Source: Nereocystis luetkeana (Eukaryota > Sar > Phaeophyceae > Laminariales > Laminariaceae). Taken from it: a DNA stretch of 64,000 bases. The translations under genes were made by a program, and so were the position numbers. Within the stretch, counting starts at the first letter, position 1. Every line of letters starts with the position of its first letter. The notes under the pieces are model-generated. The model did no database searches. It had not been told where the DNA came from and saw only the letters and a list, made by a program, of their open reading frames with translations. Below, piece by piece: positions 23,567-36,925 of this stretch. The stretch is from NCBI GenBank assembly GCA_031213475.1, contig JARUPZ010000030.1:6131661-6195660 (forward strand), given 5' to 3'.

Positions 23567-24045
23567 ATGCTTGCCATCCGGCAATGTGTAGTTGTGTTAT
23601 GAGGCTTAGATTGGGTAGGCGATTGGTTAACCTTTTACCTTTCTTTATAGCCCAACGGACTAAGACCCTCACAAATGGCGTCGACGGCAGGACAAATTCT
23701 GTTCTAAAAGAGACTAAGGAACAGAACGAGAAGAACTCTCTCTTCAGAACCAAAGCACGCGCGGCAGTATCATACGACAAATCAAAACCGATGTGACGCA
23801 CATACATACATACATACATACACATAAATGAAGGTTACCACACTCTCCTCCTTAAGCACTCCCTAAGAAGCATCTAACAGAAACCCGCTGTCCATTAAAA
23901 TGGTTGGTTTATAACTGCTACGCGCATGTTTCGACGCGCAGAAGGCCGTGCGGTGTTGTTGCTGGTCTACACTGCTATCGGTAGTACCAAGGAGAGAGTC
24001 TCTTGCTGCGGTATCTCCTCTCTCTCTAGCTCTTCTGCAGAAAAT
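23567..24045 (+). repeat. Segmental repeat copy B, uninterrupted
   Basis: Direct-orientation partner of copy A, about 80-85 percent alike by eye, with unique additions such as a (CATA)n run at 23801-23822. It ends near GCTCTTCTGCAG. Unclassified. Confidence 0.8.
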
Positions 24046-24293
24046 CCGCGCAAAATAGTCGAAGGAATGACTGCGATGGACCAATATCAAGTCATATTTA
24101 AAGCACCAAAAGTTGATCCTATGCTGAGACGAAAGTAATTACGAGAATATAAAGCCTGCTCTTTTTTTGCACTTTTACCGCACCAAAAGGTCTACAATTT
24201 GCCCCATATATTTTGGACCTTGAGATTTGGAGAACGTGTTTTATGAGCCCCTGCCAAGCCCTTGACGATTTTCTTCTCTTTGCCGGAAATTTT

Positions 24294-25182
24294 CAGGGCT
24301 TTTCGCGGGTCATGGGGTGTTCAAAATTTCACGGGTCGGGTCGGGTCGGGTCGGGTCGGGTCAGGAAGTGTTCAAAATCACACGGGTCGGGCTGGGTCGG
24401 GTCAAGAGGTTTTCAAATATCGCGGGTCGGGTCAGGTCGGGTCAAGAGTTCATCAAATCTCACGGGTCGGGTATAGGGTCGGGTCAAGATTTTTTTCAAA
24501 TCTCACGGGTCGGTTCAGGTCGGGTCAAGAGGTGATGAAAAGCTCACGGGTCGGGTCAGGCCATGACCCGCGAGAAACGGGTCACTCGCGGGTCGGGCCA
24601 GCATGGCCCGCGAGTTATTTTTCGCTGACCCGCGGGTCGGACCCGCGCATCCGGCTCGCCGATCCGACACTTGAAACACTTGCCGCTCTCTTACCTAAAG
24701 GTTTATCTCGTACTGATACTCGATAATACTTCTTTGCTATAATGTTCAAACATTGAAACATCGCCAAATCCAAAGACACATGCCCGCATCAATCCTTACC
24801 CACCACAGCCAGGCCACGTATCGCCGCGGGGCACAAATATGAGTATTTACATGTTGTTGAAGTGTCGATCCACGTGCCGGATCCGCGGGTCGAATCCGCC
24901 GGTCAAGATAAATGATCTCGCGGGTCAACGTGACCCGACCCGCATGAAACCCGTGTCTCATGGGTCAATCGGAAGGTGGCGGGTCGGGTCGGGTCGGGTC
25001 GGGCCAGGAGGTTTTTAAATATCGCGGGTCGAGTCGGGTCGGGTCGGGTCGGCAGATTTCAAATCTCACGAGTCGGGTCGGGTCAGGTCAAGTCAACACA
25101 CCTCAAAATTTCGCGGGTCGGGTCGGGTCAGACCCGACCTGGCCCGACCCGTGAGGTTTGATCTGACCCGCGAAAAGCCCTG
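24294..25182. mobile_element. Non-autonomous hAT-like element with 19 bp terminal inverted repeats and CGGGTCGGGTC subterminal arrays
   Basis: The left end CAGGGCTTTTCGCGGGTCA and the right end TGACCCGCGAAAAGCCCTG are exact reverse complements over 19 bp. Flanks GAAATTTT and TAAATTTT match at 7 of 8 positions, the 8 bp target duplication expected of hAT transposons, whose ends usually begin CAG. Both subterminal zones (24326-24640 and 24890-25165) are packed with GGGTCGGGTC units spaced by short AT-rich pieces such as TTCAAATMTC, like transposase-binding repeats of hATs. The 250 bp centre has no transposase frame, so it depends on a partner elsewhere. Confidence 0.85.
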
Positions 25183-25999
25183 TAAATTTTGGATGTCTTC
25201 AAGAAGATCAGAAATAAAAACACACACAGAACAATAATGCGTGCCGAACACCAGGGAAGTGACGCGTGTCAAATACGTTAAGGATAGCGGTAGGGGCACA
25301 GCGACGCATTCTACGACAGAGGTAGCACGTTGTGGCACTAACTGTGGTGATTTTATTTTCTGAAGTCACGGGTCTCTCCGTTTGAGGGTCTGCCCAACAT
25401 CGTTCATTTTTTGCCGTATCTCTATTATTATCAGTCTCGTCGCATACCGAAACCATGGGATGGTCCAGGTCATCGGGCTTCCCATTCGTTTCCCTTTCCT
25501 TTCTATAAAAGCCAGGTTTTAGACGAGATCGAGAGTACAGAGGTCTTGCACTATAGTGCAACGAGGAGAATTGCAGAAACAGCGCATAGGAGCTATTACA
25601 GTACTTTTAACCTATCATGCGTCTAGCACCAACCACTCTGAGTGTCTGCCAACATTAGGACCGCTTGGTATTCATATCAATGTATACACCGAGGCGTTCT
25701 TCCCCTCTTTCGGGAACGGACTTCTTATACCTCTATCTATACTCTTTGGACTTGATATGCTAGTTGGAGTGTGGGGAGCTCCTTGACGGCTGAGGGATGT
25801 CCGTCAAGGGACAGAGGTACCGCCAACAGGCATGTTCTGGCTGTTGGACGCTTGTCGGTTTTTACTGTGACCATTTTTTTTCTGCCGTTTTTTTTGTACC
25901 AAGGGTCCGCCCGAAACGCTCCCTCCCTCGCGAAAACTAACGTGTTTTGAGAAATATACGCTCACGCTTTGCCGGTCCTCTGAATTATTGGTAATTACT

Positions 26000-26082
26000 A
26001 TGGAAGCTCGTGTGGAAGCTTCCACTGCATCCGCGGAAGCTTCCGCCACTTCTTCCATGGAAGCGAAAGGAAGCTTCCACAG
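26000..26082. repeat. Cluster of GGAAGCTTCC palindromes
   Basis: TGGAAGC occurs seven times on the two strands, including three full GGAAGCTTCC palindromes, in about 80 bp. It falls in a short open frame rich in Glu/Ala/Ser. Not recognised. Confidence 0.7.
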
Positions 26083-27451
26083 ACGCAGAGACCATCGCTC
26101 GCCAACTGCTCACTGCTCACAGGACTTTCTGATCTGCTCGTCTTCGGGTGCTGCCGTAGGAAGCTCTACTATTGGTAACGGTTTGGTCGTTTTCGACTGA
26201 TCCATTCGGATAACAAGGCACTGGAACACTATCAGAAAAAAATGACGAACACAACGCGCGCGTTCAGCGAAGGCTCGACTTTATCACAGCACTTGACCCT
26301 ACGCTCGACCATCTCAAGGCCGGGTCTAACGGACCCACCGAGTTTTTGCCACGTCGGCCGCAACCCGACATTGAGCACGGTTCCAGCGGGTCTAGTCGAC
26401 TCATGCCAGTAGAAGTGGATGATTGAGCTATACATTATACTTCTGGGCTGAGTCTTACGGACTCGTTCTTCGCTTCTGGTCTCCCTCCCTGGTCTGGTAG
26501 TGACATTTTGGGCAGGGTTCCGCTCGCCACTTCAGAGTTTTAGTGTTTTCCGCGAACACTGACGACGTAAGTGCGAGAAATGACAAGGTTCTTTCTTGTC
26601 CGGCAGTATTCGACGTGCTTCTGCCTCTCTATCCCTACCAGCAGTGATGGCCGTCTTGACGACGCCACCGGTTTGGCCCAATGGTTTGGTTGCCTCCGAC
26701 AGAAGTACCGTCGCTTCGATCTTCGCCGTGCCCTTCAGTGGGCTGCACGGGTGCGCCAGGTGCCCTCCCCCGCCGCCGCGCTAGATATAACCCATCTTGC
26801 TCTTTCGCCGAAAAGAAATAGGCAGGCTGCCGACAACACAATGCTCCTAAATGTCCTCACAGCATCCCCAACACGAGCCTTTGATTCATACTTCCACACC
26901 TCGCACATATATATTTCTTCACCTACAGTATGTATTGCGTAATCTACAGTACTTCCCCCATGTCCCGTTGTGAGAGGTTGTGCAGGCTCTGCATAGTTCA
27001 GATCCAACTCGAGAAGCATGTGCTAGATCGCGCGTGCGAATTGTAAGGGTCCGCCCGGCAACATGATGACCTAATGTCAAGTGTAAGGAGGATTCGGATA
27101 CTTGAAATGCCTCGTCCCAATCATTCGAACTAGATGGCCATTCGGCCGCGGGCCTGTTGCTGTCTGATTCGGCAGTGCCCACGTGTAATCGGCTACAGCC
27201 TTACCTGGTACAAGTTACAGGTGTGGGAGTGGGTTGTGAAGCGCCGCATCATTAATTCATTTCTCCGAATTCTCCGGATTGATTTGGTATAGCGCAGTAG
27301 ATAAATCTGCTCCGCCCGACGAACAACGCGTCTTTCTCATAACGCTCTCACGGTCTTCTCCTGGGTGGACCCTCCGCCATGCGTGAGAGTCGGGAACAAA
27401 CGCTGCTGCGCCCTGTAGTGCTGAGAGTGACCGCGTGAGCTCGGCGAGAAT

Positions 27452-28324
27452 ATGACTAGTGCCTGTCAGGCCGCCGACGCCGCCGACGCCGCCGCCGCAA
27501 AAGCGCTCAAAGACGCGGCATTTCGTACGAAGGTGGAGGCTGCCTCTGCCACGGACGACGAATGCCACTCGGCCGTCGAGTCTGCCGCGGCCCACGTCAC
27601 GCACCTCCGACAACACCTGGACGTCGCGGAGCGTGCCGAAGCGGACGCCTCCTACACCCGGGAGAAATCCCGCGAGGTCAAGGCGGCCATCGACCGCGAG
27701 GCCCTGGAGCGGCTACGCTCAACAAACATCGCTCCTGCGCCCCTCGCCTAGCATCCCGGAGTGCCCCTCCGTGACGCCGCCAACCTTTGATTTCGCTTTC
27801 ATTCGTCTGTCGGTGTCGACAATCACCACGCACACCCAACCTTCCACCCGGAGGATGCGAAGGTAGTCTATTCGGTGGGACGCTCCCTCTTGGCCTACGT
27901 GAAAGCTTCTCGGATGGGCGCTCTAGACATGATGTTGGCAAACCCTGCCAAATTGCCGACGGCGACTATCAACGCGGCCTGTGACCTCCTTTTCGCCCTC
28001 CGTAAGGCGTACAAAAACGCCTTAGCGACTCCCTCCTGGCCGGACGACCCCCTTCCCGCCACGGACCCCGCCCTGGACCGCAAACGCGGTCCGCACAGCG
28101 TTGACTCCAAGGGTCGCCGCGACCACAGCGGTGGCGCCTCCTCCTCTCGCGGCTCCTCTTCGCGTAGCGCTGCGTCCTCTACAAGACCGAAGTCAGTCAA
28201 ACTGGGCAAGGGCCCCCGCCAGCGCTCTTCCTCCGCCAAAGCAGCTTACATCAACACCGACTCGGATGGCCAAATTTGTCGGCAGAGAAAAAAAATCAGA
28301 CCTCGAACAGGTGCCAAAAGCGTC
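27452..28324 (+). pseudogene. GC-rich coding-like stretch, broken; unknown protein (possibly retroelement gag-like)
   Basis: Base use differs from the AT-richer surroundings. Frame one, 27452-27751, encodes an Ala/Glu-rich helical protein (AADAADAAAAKALKDAAF..., REKSREVKAAIDREALERLRS). After a stop and short gap a second open stretch, 27846-28324, encodes VYSVGRSLLAYVKASRMGAL, LPTATINAACDLLFALRKAY, then a basic Ser/Arg-rich tail. A family A MITE has inserted at 28325 and cuts the frame. The order helical region, compact domain, basic tail resembles retrotransposon gag proteins, but no protease, zinc knuckle or polymerase follows and I do not recognise a family. Could also be a dead host gene. 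Confidence 0.35.
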
Positions 28325-28433
28325 TATTACGGGGGACCATAGTAAATAGGACCAAATGTTGTTCGAAAAAATGGGGAAATATATAGGTTTTCGTGTGTAC
28401 CGTAGGTCCCATTTACTATGATCCTCCGTGATA
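28325..28433 (-). mobile_element. MITE family A, copy 10, interrupting a coding-like stretch
   Basis: TATTACGGGGGACCATAGTAAA to TTTACTATGATCCTCCGTGATA in reverse orientation. Its left end follows directly on the last sense codons of the GC-rich stretch. Confidence 0.88.
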
Positions 28434-30364
28434 GTCGACAACGCCGGTGTTAAGTGTAAGGCAGCATGGACCTAGGGACCGACTACTGCTAGCAGGTGAT
28501 GCCTTTGGCTCTGCTCTGTTCACTCATACAAGGTGCTGACGACGTTAGAAGTTGTAAACTCTTGTACTAGGTGCTGCTTGCCTCGCCAGGTGTCTTCTCA
28601 ACAAAGAGGCGAGGCGCTCATCAGAAAGGCAGGCGATAACGCCTGCCAGGTACGATGAGGGGACTATTGCTACAAACCACAATGCCGCAACAGGGGAGAG
28701 GGGGTACCATAACACTAAATCATACCAGTTACCTGCTATACAATATCGGGAACATTCCAGCCTTGAAAAATCTAGATCATGAAGTGGAAATCGAAGATCT
28801 GTCCGATGAGTGACGTGCACTCTTCCCTTCGAAGAAACTCTATGGCAGCTCCTCGTCTACCCCCCCCCCCCCCCTCATGTACAGTACAGGAACCACACAC
28901 GGTACCTTCAGCCTTCTGCGCCGCATCTCGCCCATAGGCGCAGGTTTCTTACGAGAGAGGTGGATGTAGCAGTACTATCGGAGGTTGAACCGAACACGAC
29001 CGGAGGGAAGAAGAGTCAAGCGACTGGCAAATACTTACTTTAAGACAGAGAGGCGAGAGCATGAGACGTTGAGACAAGTCAGGCATATTAAATAGGTAGG
29101 TGCGGGAACGCTCACCCACCATTTCTAAGGGCAACCCGAACCAATACTTGTAGGAGGGTGGCACTACACGGCACTTTAACCTCGCCATCCCAATTAACCA
29201 TCAACTTCCAATTCAATAGGCAAGCCTGAATTATTAAAATCTCAATAGTAAAATATTCTCAATCGTTTCCTCAAGGCAATCATATAATAATAATGATTCC
29301 TCAAGGCAATCAACTTTTGTTTTTTGAACTCCAAATCCCAAATCGGGCGCTCACTATGTTCCCCCTGGATAGCGGTCCGAGTCCTGATAAACATGTCGTA
29401 CATTACAAGCATTCAAGCTGTTGTGCAGAGTGGGGGAGAAAAACAACATTTTTTTGGACACACACGCGTTCATCGCCATACATACTACTATATATGTATA
29501 CCTCACTGTGGTATTAACTTTCGGCACGCGACACGTTTAGATCCTCGCAAGTAGGAAGGATCGACGATAGTAGTAATGCCTGATGAATTATCGACCATCG
29601 CACACTAAATAAGTATCCCGGTGCAACAGAGACCGATTTAGCTCGAGAGCAGCCGTGCACTTTGCGCTGCATTTACTGCTGCAGTCCGTACTATACTATA
29701 TATATGTGTCGTGTGTGTATATGTGTACATATGTGTTCCAACAATTCAATCACAGGCTTTATTTCGTCGTCCCTGTAGCCTACCAGGTATTGTGGGACCC
29801 CCCCCGGCAAGAGACCCCGTTCCCCCTCCGAACCCCCCCCCCCCCCCCCTATCCCCGCCGCCCCCCCCCCCCCCAAATCGGCATCCCCACGACCGGGTTC
29901 CTCCCCATCATTTCAGGTCGATAATACCGACGGAAACGCGATATATCCGGGTTATGTCCACGAGACGTGTGTGTGCGTGTGTGCGCGCTGCGATGTACAA
30001 GAGTATAGGGGTACGAGTTTATAATATACTCTGCTGCTAGCAGCTGTTGTAGTTCCTAATATTTCTGAAGCTCTACTCCCCACACATTTTACTTGTTGTT
30101 CTCGTGGTTTTTCGTAAATCGAAATACTACCAGCAGGTACCAGGTAGGTACCATTATTATTTTATTTCTACTATTAATACTACGAGTATAGTTACTGCTG
30201 TACGACGACCCAACCAACTGTGCCAGGTATACTACGATAATAGTACCTGGTAGAGAGAGCGAGAATAATACTGGTAAGTGTTTTTGGGCTCAAAAGTGCA
30301 GTCCCTACATACAGCAGAGAGCTCTTTATATATATATAAAGTGCGGGGGCACAACTATTATATA

Positions 30365-30691
30365 TAGCCGGTCGCCCCGGTGGTTCAAGTGGTTAACCTC
30401 GAATTCTACTTGTTTGAGTCCTGGGTTCGAGCCCCAGGAGGGTCGGACTTTGACTTTATTTGCAAAAATAAAAAAAGGGATTCAATTGTTGAGAGCGCCT
30501 TGCAGCGTGGGTAGGCACAATTCGATGCGAGTCGACGAGGGAAGAAAAGGCTGAAATCTTCTCGCGATAAAAATGAAGGCACGTACCGTAGCGGGAAGGG
30601 GGGAGAAGAGCCTGCTACGTGTCCCCGGATCTAAGTTACGAGTCGGAAGGAGAGAGAGAAGAAGATGTGCGAAGATAATGAATGGGATGAG

Positions 30692-30731
<40 letters not shown>
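30365..30731 (+). mobile_element. tRNA-derived SINE with poly(A) tail, full copy
   Basis: The head contains a polymerase III A box (TGGTTCAAGTGG) and B box (GGTTCGAGCCC) 30 bp apart and a good T-arm (CTGGG TTCGAGC CCCAG), but the flanking bases do not make a paired acceptor stem, so it is tRNA-derived rather than a working tRNA. A ~260 bp unrelated body follows and it ends TGGGATGAG plus about 40 A. A second, head-less copy is at 18697. Pol III transcription and LINE-driven insertion are expected from SINE biology. Confidence 0.8.
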
Positions 30732-30732
<1 letters not shown>

Positions 30733-31403
30733 AAAAAATATTCCATTCGCGGGGATATCGGCACTCCGCCCGTTCGACAAATTCACTACCCAAACCTGTG
30801 CCACGGGTTCTTAGTACAAGCATGATCCCGCTGTACGTACAGATAGATACTACAGATAAAGGCGCAAAGTAGTGATTCTACGTATATCAGTGTCAAGGGC
30901 GCTCATATATACCTACGAGGGGCTGATACTTTTTTCGGGGGCCAATCGACAGGAAAAAAAAGTCCCGAGTCCAGAGGAACAGACAAACACTTTTCGAGCC
31001 CAAGAAAAGTGGTGCATGATACAACAAACTGTAGCAGACGAGCAGTACTGCTTGCAGATGAATGAGTAGCTTGTACGTGGCCTGTACTGTTGATTGTGCT
31101 GCGAGCTGCGGGCTGCGAGGTCTCAATGGGTCGACACCGCAGCGAACATGGGCACCGGGCACTTGGCACTCATCATGCAAGTAGGAACAGGAACGGACAA
31201 AAATCAGATCTCCAAGGAAGATCAAAAAAATATATACCTATCTATATATTTTTTCCATTCCAACTCTACCCCTGGCCCCTTTCTTCTACGCTTTCAAGAT
31301 CGAATGAAACCCCAGTTTGTAATTTTAATTTGAGTGTCTGTTTTGCATCACTTCCCTCCGGTCCGAGTGCAAAACCGTGCAAGCTCGTACCGGCGCTCTA
31401 CCC

Positions 31404-34400
31404 ATGACTACCACTGCGATGCAAGCAGGAATGGTGGTAGAAATACAGGAAATGCTGCTGGACGGTGACTGCCCAGAAGGGATCGACGAGTCCGCTCACG
31501 GAAACTCCGCACGATGCGGGTCAGACTCCCCTCCCGCTGAAACAGCTTCAAAAACACCTGGATTCATGGAAAGGGTCCAAGCTCGTGTCAGACCAGATGC
31601 CGACTACAGGGAGGAGATCGTCAGGTCTATCTTCGGGGAAGTTGGGACTCCTGTAGAAGGTGACCGCAGCCTGCTATGTGTACGTTGGGTAGTGTTGCTG
31701 CGGGTGGCGCGTGAGCAAGTTGCTTGGTAGCGTCTGGTGTTGTTCTGAAAATTCCGAGCACACGAAAGTCGTAGACGTTCATTTTTCATAGAGCAGCAGC
31801 AGGCTACTCGTATACTATTAATACTATAGCAGGTCAGGTATGCTATTATTAATAATAGCTGCACTGAGTGCTGAGTAGCGATATGTATCATTCGAAATCT
31901 GAAAGTTGGAGCAATTGACACATCATACTCGCACTTTCAAGTCCAATGTACGTACTGCTGTAGACTGCTGTAGGGTGATCTCGTGATGACCAGGAGAGAT
32001 GAGTAGACACCAGAGAGTGGGCTACGTAATACAGCTACGTACACAAGTAGAGCGGAAGCATACGAGTAGTCGTAGGAGTGGAGGGGGGGTCGCTCTTGCG
32101 TCATCGATAGGTGTCTGTCTCACTGCTGGGGAAGCGGCGCACCGATTTCTTGCTGCTGGCAGTGCTACTGCTGATGATGAGAGGTACAGGTATCCAGAGG
32201 TATACTGACTGGTACGAAGTACCTCGGATATGCGTTCTGAGTATGTGATACATCCTACCAGTGTGTGCTTCAACGTCAAGGGTTAGGGGCAGGGTGTCGG
32301 GAGGTTGCTCTTTGCTTATGATGAATCCATTACCCACCTCGGCCATTACAGAGCAGTACCCATTTCTCATCAAGCGAGCAAACATGCTTCACGCCTCACC
32401 CTCACGGGTTTCGTATGTGTGGGTGCGTTCCTGTCACAGCAGTATACCAAGTATACAGGCATACAGACAGGGCATGTACAGTCAGTAGTACAGTAGTATG
32501 TAGAGAGGACAAGGTAACCCACGCCGCTTCTGCCGCGGACAGCTTGCGAGTTCTATTGTTTGTATGGTTGGCCTTGGCGCAGCAGCGCTGCTGTCAGCGC
32601 TGTCAGTGCGATATGACGCCCTTTTGACGAACAAGTGCGAAGGCCACCTCAGAGCAAAGATGTCAGGAGACAGCATTTTCACCCCTTGAAAAGACAGCAA
32701 CGTTGCCTCGACATGCCGCGACTGACACCAAATTACTAGGTTTTAGTATTGAACACTCAGCCCTGCACCCTTGACAGCGCACGTTTTGCCTTGCTTGGCG
32801 TATCTCCTGACATCTTTGCTCAGGAGTACTCGTCGTGTATGCAGCATTAATTATGTACGTTGTGATCGCTTATACCGCCGAACCTCCGATGACGCGTTCC
32901 TACTCCCTAGTACCAGGTACCAGGTTTGTATTATATATACCAGGTATGTCTATAACCTTTGTTTATTCCGAGCAAGACGACGGGCATACCGAGTGCCTAT
33001 GCAACCATGGATCACAGCCAGCGACCGAAAATACACCATGAGTGCCAGTACCAGTACTCAAACTGGTTTTTGCTGCACGGTGTGATCGTACCTGGTACGA
33101 ATTCTGATACCATCAGATTTTCGGATTTTCCACATGAGACGAGGGGCATGCCGCCTGAACCTGAATTGCAGCCAGCGACAGCAATTACATGATTTACATG
33201 ATGGTGTGTATATCAATCGCAGTACATTTTGAGCATACTGGTGTTCTGAGGTATGGCTGTTGTCTGTTCCATACATAGTCGCACGTGCATGTGCAATACT
33301 GGTGTGCTGAGGTATGACTGTTGTCTGTGTCATACATGCACGTACATGCATATGCCAGAGCCGGCAAGTCACGGGATATTTTGGTCAAGCATGGTTTTTT
33401 ATGCAAGCCAACGATTGTGCTACGCGTAAGATAGCGACCAATGGACACCAACATGTACCGGTAAGCTTGATGGTTTGACCACAAAACAACCCCCCTCGTA
33501 TTAGGGATCATTTGTAGAACAGATATCTTCATATATATAAAATAAATATATATATGTACATACCAGGTATATATTATATACGAGTATACCTGGTATACGA
33601 TAACTTGGTGGGTCAGCCAGCCTGAGGTTTTGGTTTCCCGCCTTCTCGCCTATTTTCCTGGCGGTTCGTTCGTCCGCGTCGCCAGATTTTTCGTGTGCCG
33701 TGGTGAGCCGCATCCTGTTGCATGGGCGCATGTATGTGACCAATACTTTCGTGTGCTTCTACAGCAACCTCTTCGGCTTCGAGAAGATCATCAAGATACC
33801 TTTCTGGTGAGAGTTTCGTGGCACCGTTCAACATGTTACTTTTAGTACACTACGTAACGGTCGGCATTTCGTTTTTTTGTTTGTCTCTATTTCATAAGAG
33901 TGTTTATGCCGTGCCTGTCGTATCCTGTATGATAACATGGGATTGCATTGTCTACTCTGCTTACTGCATACCAATGTACCGGGTAGTATCTCTGTGGCGT
34001 AGTTTTGTGACAACGTAACGTGTACCAGGGGTATTTCTCTACTATTATTAACAGGATTGAAGAATCGGCACGGACACTGGTTGTGTTGGATGTCGACGGG
34101 TAGAAATAACGGTTTAATGTGAAAACACACGTGTAAGTATTGGAAACCTTCAATCAGATGTCGGCCCTTTTAGGACCGCTGTCCCGTGTTGGGGACAAGC
34201 TGCTTGGAATTTACCCCAAACGGGACTGCAGTCCTATAATAGAAGGGTTAAGCTAGCATAATTTGAACCCTATTCGGGCGGAGCGAGAAGAGGGTAGGGT
34301 AGTTTTTTTACATATTCCTACTGTATGTAGGCGGCGAGCGCCCAGGCTTGCATACTTCTACTTTCTTACTTGGAAAAATATTCTAGGCTAGATTTCTTAG

Positions 34401-36561
34401 CGTCTGCTTTCTTACGAGAGGGCGGGTACTACAGCAGTAAGCCTGTATGGTTTGTCCGTAGACCTGCTGGATGACTCCTGTATCAGCGTTCATACTGTAG
34501 ACCTGCTGGGTATAACTTTAACTAGGTGTAATCAGCATCGGCAGATATCGATTCGATCAGATAACTTCGAGATACTAGGAGCGGGCGCGTATTACTAGAA
34601 AAAATCTAAGTTCTTCTTAATCGCTGTCTTCTGAGGCAGTGTTTTACGCATGTACGGCCAGGTCGGGGTGATATTTATAGCTATGGACGTGTCGATGGCG
34701 TAACAGGTAATTCAGATGGAGGGGTACACACTGCTGGTAGAGGAGCATCCTAACGTAGGTCATGCAATAGTGGAACACAGAGAGGACATTGACGTCATCA
34801 CATCCATCCTCAACATCATTAATCATACATCACTGTTATCAACATAGCAGTATTAATAGCAGTACTGCAGTCGTAGCAGTAGTTGTAGTCTATGTGTACG
34901 TGGTAGTCTAGTAGTAGTATTGCTCCTTCGCTGCATCGGGTCGAAGGGGAAATGTAGCAACAGTGTCGGCATGCTTTCCTACGCAGACGTACTCACGAAG
35001 ACTGTCTTGAGACGTGAGAAGGCCAAGACAGCGGTGCGAAAACGGGTGATATTTTTTTGCGGGGTTCGTGGGTCTTGTGGGTAACCGAGGGGCTACAAAA
35101 GGAGTGAACTTTGGGGAAATGGGGGGGGGGGGGGGGCAACGGTTACTTGGGAGGGCGCGAACAGGAGGACTGGATGGATTGTCTCGAACACGACCTGTTT
35201 TTATCCAACGTATTCACCCGAGTGAAACCCGAGTGAAACGATGGACGCTGGCAGCGAAGAAATCGTGGAAGTAGCTCAGACTCGTAGAAGCAGCGGCAGA
35301 GAGGTGCATGAAAGCGCTCGTTCGATACGAAGAAGGGACAGGTACCAACACCACGAGAGCTTGAGGTATAAACTGCGCACAACTTACGACGTCGAGGTCC
35401 GGGGGGGGGGCGGGGGAGAGGAGCCGCGTTGAAGGAGGCGTAGCAATCGCAGCTATACTGGTTAAGAATGTGAAGGAACTGCCGTAACGTACCGCACTCC
35501 GCCACTCTGCATCGGTTGCGTCACCCTATTTTGTTTTTGTTTGCTCTTATGTTTTCAGCCCCCTTTAGGCTGTCCCTGCCCTCTTTTTTTGTTGTTTCAC
35601 TTTTTTTTTCTTTTTTTTTTTCGTGTCGTCCTTGGCCCACGAAGTGGACGTAGGACTGCCCTTTGTGTTGTTGTTAGCTCTTCGTCTCTGCCTGCTTCTT
35701 GCCCTGTCTACCGTCTATCTGGTAGTCTTTTCGTGCCGCACCGTGTCGGTCCTTCAACTGCCATCAGCTGGACAGATCATAACACTAATCGTACCAGCAA
35801 ACAGCAACCTTTCCCTCGGGACTCGTGCTGCGCCCTTGGGCCCATGTTTGTTTTGTTCCCTTTGTACCTCTATTTACTTTCTTTTGTTTCTGTTCTTCTG
35901 TTTTTGTGTTCGCCATTCTTACACGAAATAAAAAAATGTACACCCCACTTTTTTTTCTGTGTCCCAGGCAGGGGGGGAGGTGGGCTTTACTAAAATCACG
36001 TGAAACAAAAGTGAAAAAAAAAAATTAATTCAATTTCTGATCAAAAATCCCAACCCGATACTATTACGGGGGACCATATTAAATAGGACCTACGGTACAC
36101 ACAAACACCTATATATTTCGCTATTTTTACTAACAATATTTGGTCCTATTTTCTATGGTGCCCCGCTACTAGTAGTTTGTTGACAATTCCGATTTGGTGG
36201 AGAGAGTGGTTTCGTTTTATCTTTTTTTGGTGTATCTCTTCCCTTCTTCGTTTTTTGTTTTTGTTTCTTGTATACATACCGTGGATGTGTTCCTGGTATC
36301 GTTTGGTTCCAACGTTGCCAGTGGTACCTGATGGTATGTCACGGCTGGTTGGTGCCGTCCCCTTTTTTTCTTGGTTTGTGCTTGCTTGCTTGCTTTCTTC
36401 CATGGAGGCACTTTTTTGGTGAGCCTGGTTTGCGTCCACATCATCTGTAGTGTACAGTTGTAGTGATAGTGCAGCAGTGGTAGTATCCATCTAGGCCGGA
36501 CGAAAAGGTATTTTGTCCCTTTTTTGTCCTTCCCTATTCCCGACCTTGATGCGCTCGACGA

Positions 36562-36593
<32 letters not shown>

Positions 36594-36728
36594 CGGGGGA
36601 CCATAGTTAATAGGACCTGTGGTGTACATAAAAACCTATATATTTAGCTATTTCTACTAACAATATTTGGTCTTACTAACTATGGTCCCCCGTAACAGTA
36701 GCATTAATAGTAGTAGTAGTAGCATTAA

Positions 36729-36769
<41 letters not shown>

Positions 36770-36770
36770 A

Positions 36771-36805
<35 letters not shown>

Positions 36806-36852
36806 ATAGTAGTAGTAGAGTAGTGGTAGTAGTAGTAGTAGTAGTGGTAGTG

Positions 36853-36892
<40 letters not shown>

Positions 36893-36894
36893 TG

Positions 36895-36925
<31 letters not shown>

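Larger units (their letters stand above)
20089..31403. other. Transposon-rich intergenic desert
   Basis: The 11.3 kb between the divergent LPMO and GRAM-VASt genes. It has no exon I can tie to a conserved family. It holds the segmental repeat pair (21857 and 23567), the repeat shared with 33880-34140, a hAT-like element, one MITE, a SINE, C-runs and a decayed GC-rich coding-like stretch. Remaining sequence (for example 25190-26440 and 28440-29650) shows nothing I can name. Confidence 0.6.

Noticed and set aside
24320-25165. CRISPR array or telomere-like satellite
   Set aside because: Units are irregular, occur in opposite strands at the two ends, and sit inside clear transposon termini; the genome is eukaryotic.
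30365-30445. Functional tRNA gene
   Set aside because: A and B boxes and a T-arm are present, but no 7-bp acceptor stem can be formed and the sequence runs into a repeat body with poly(A): a SINE head.
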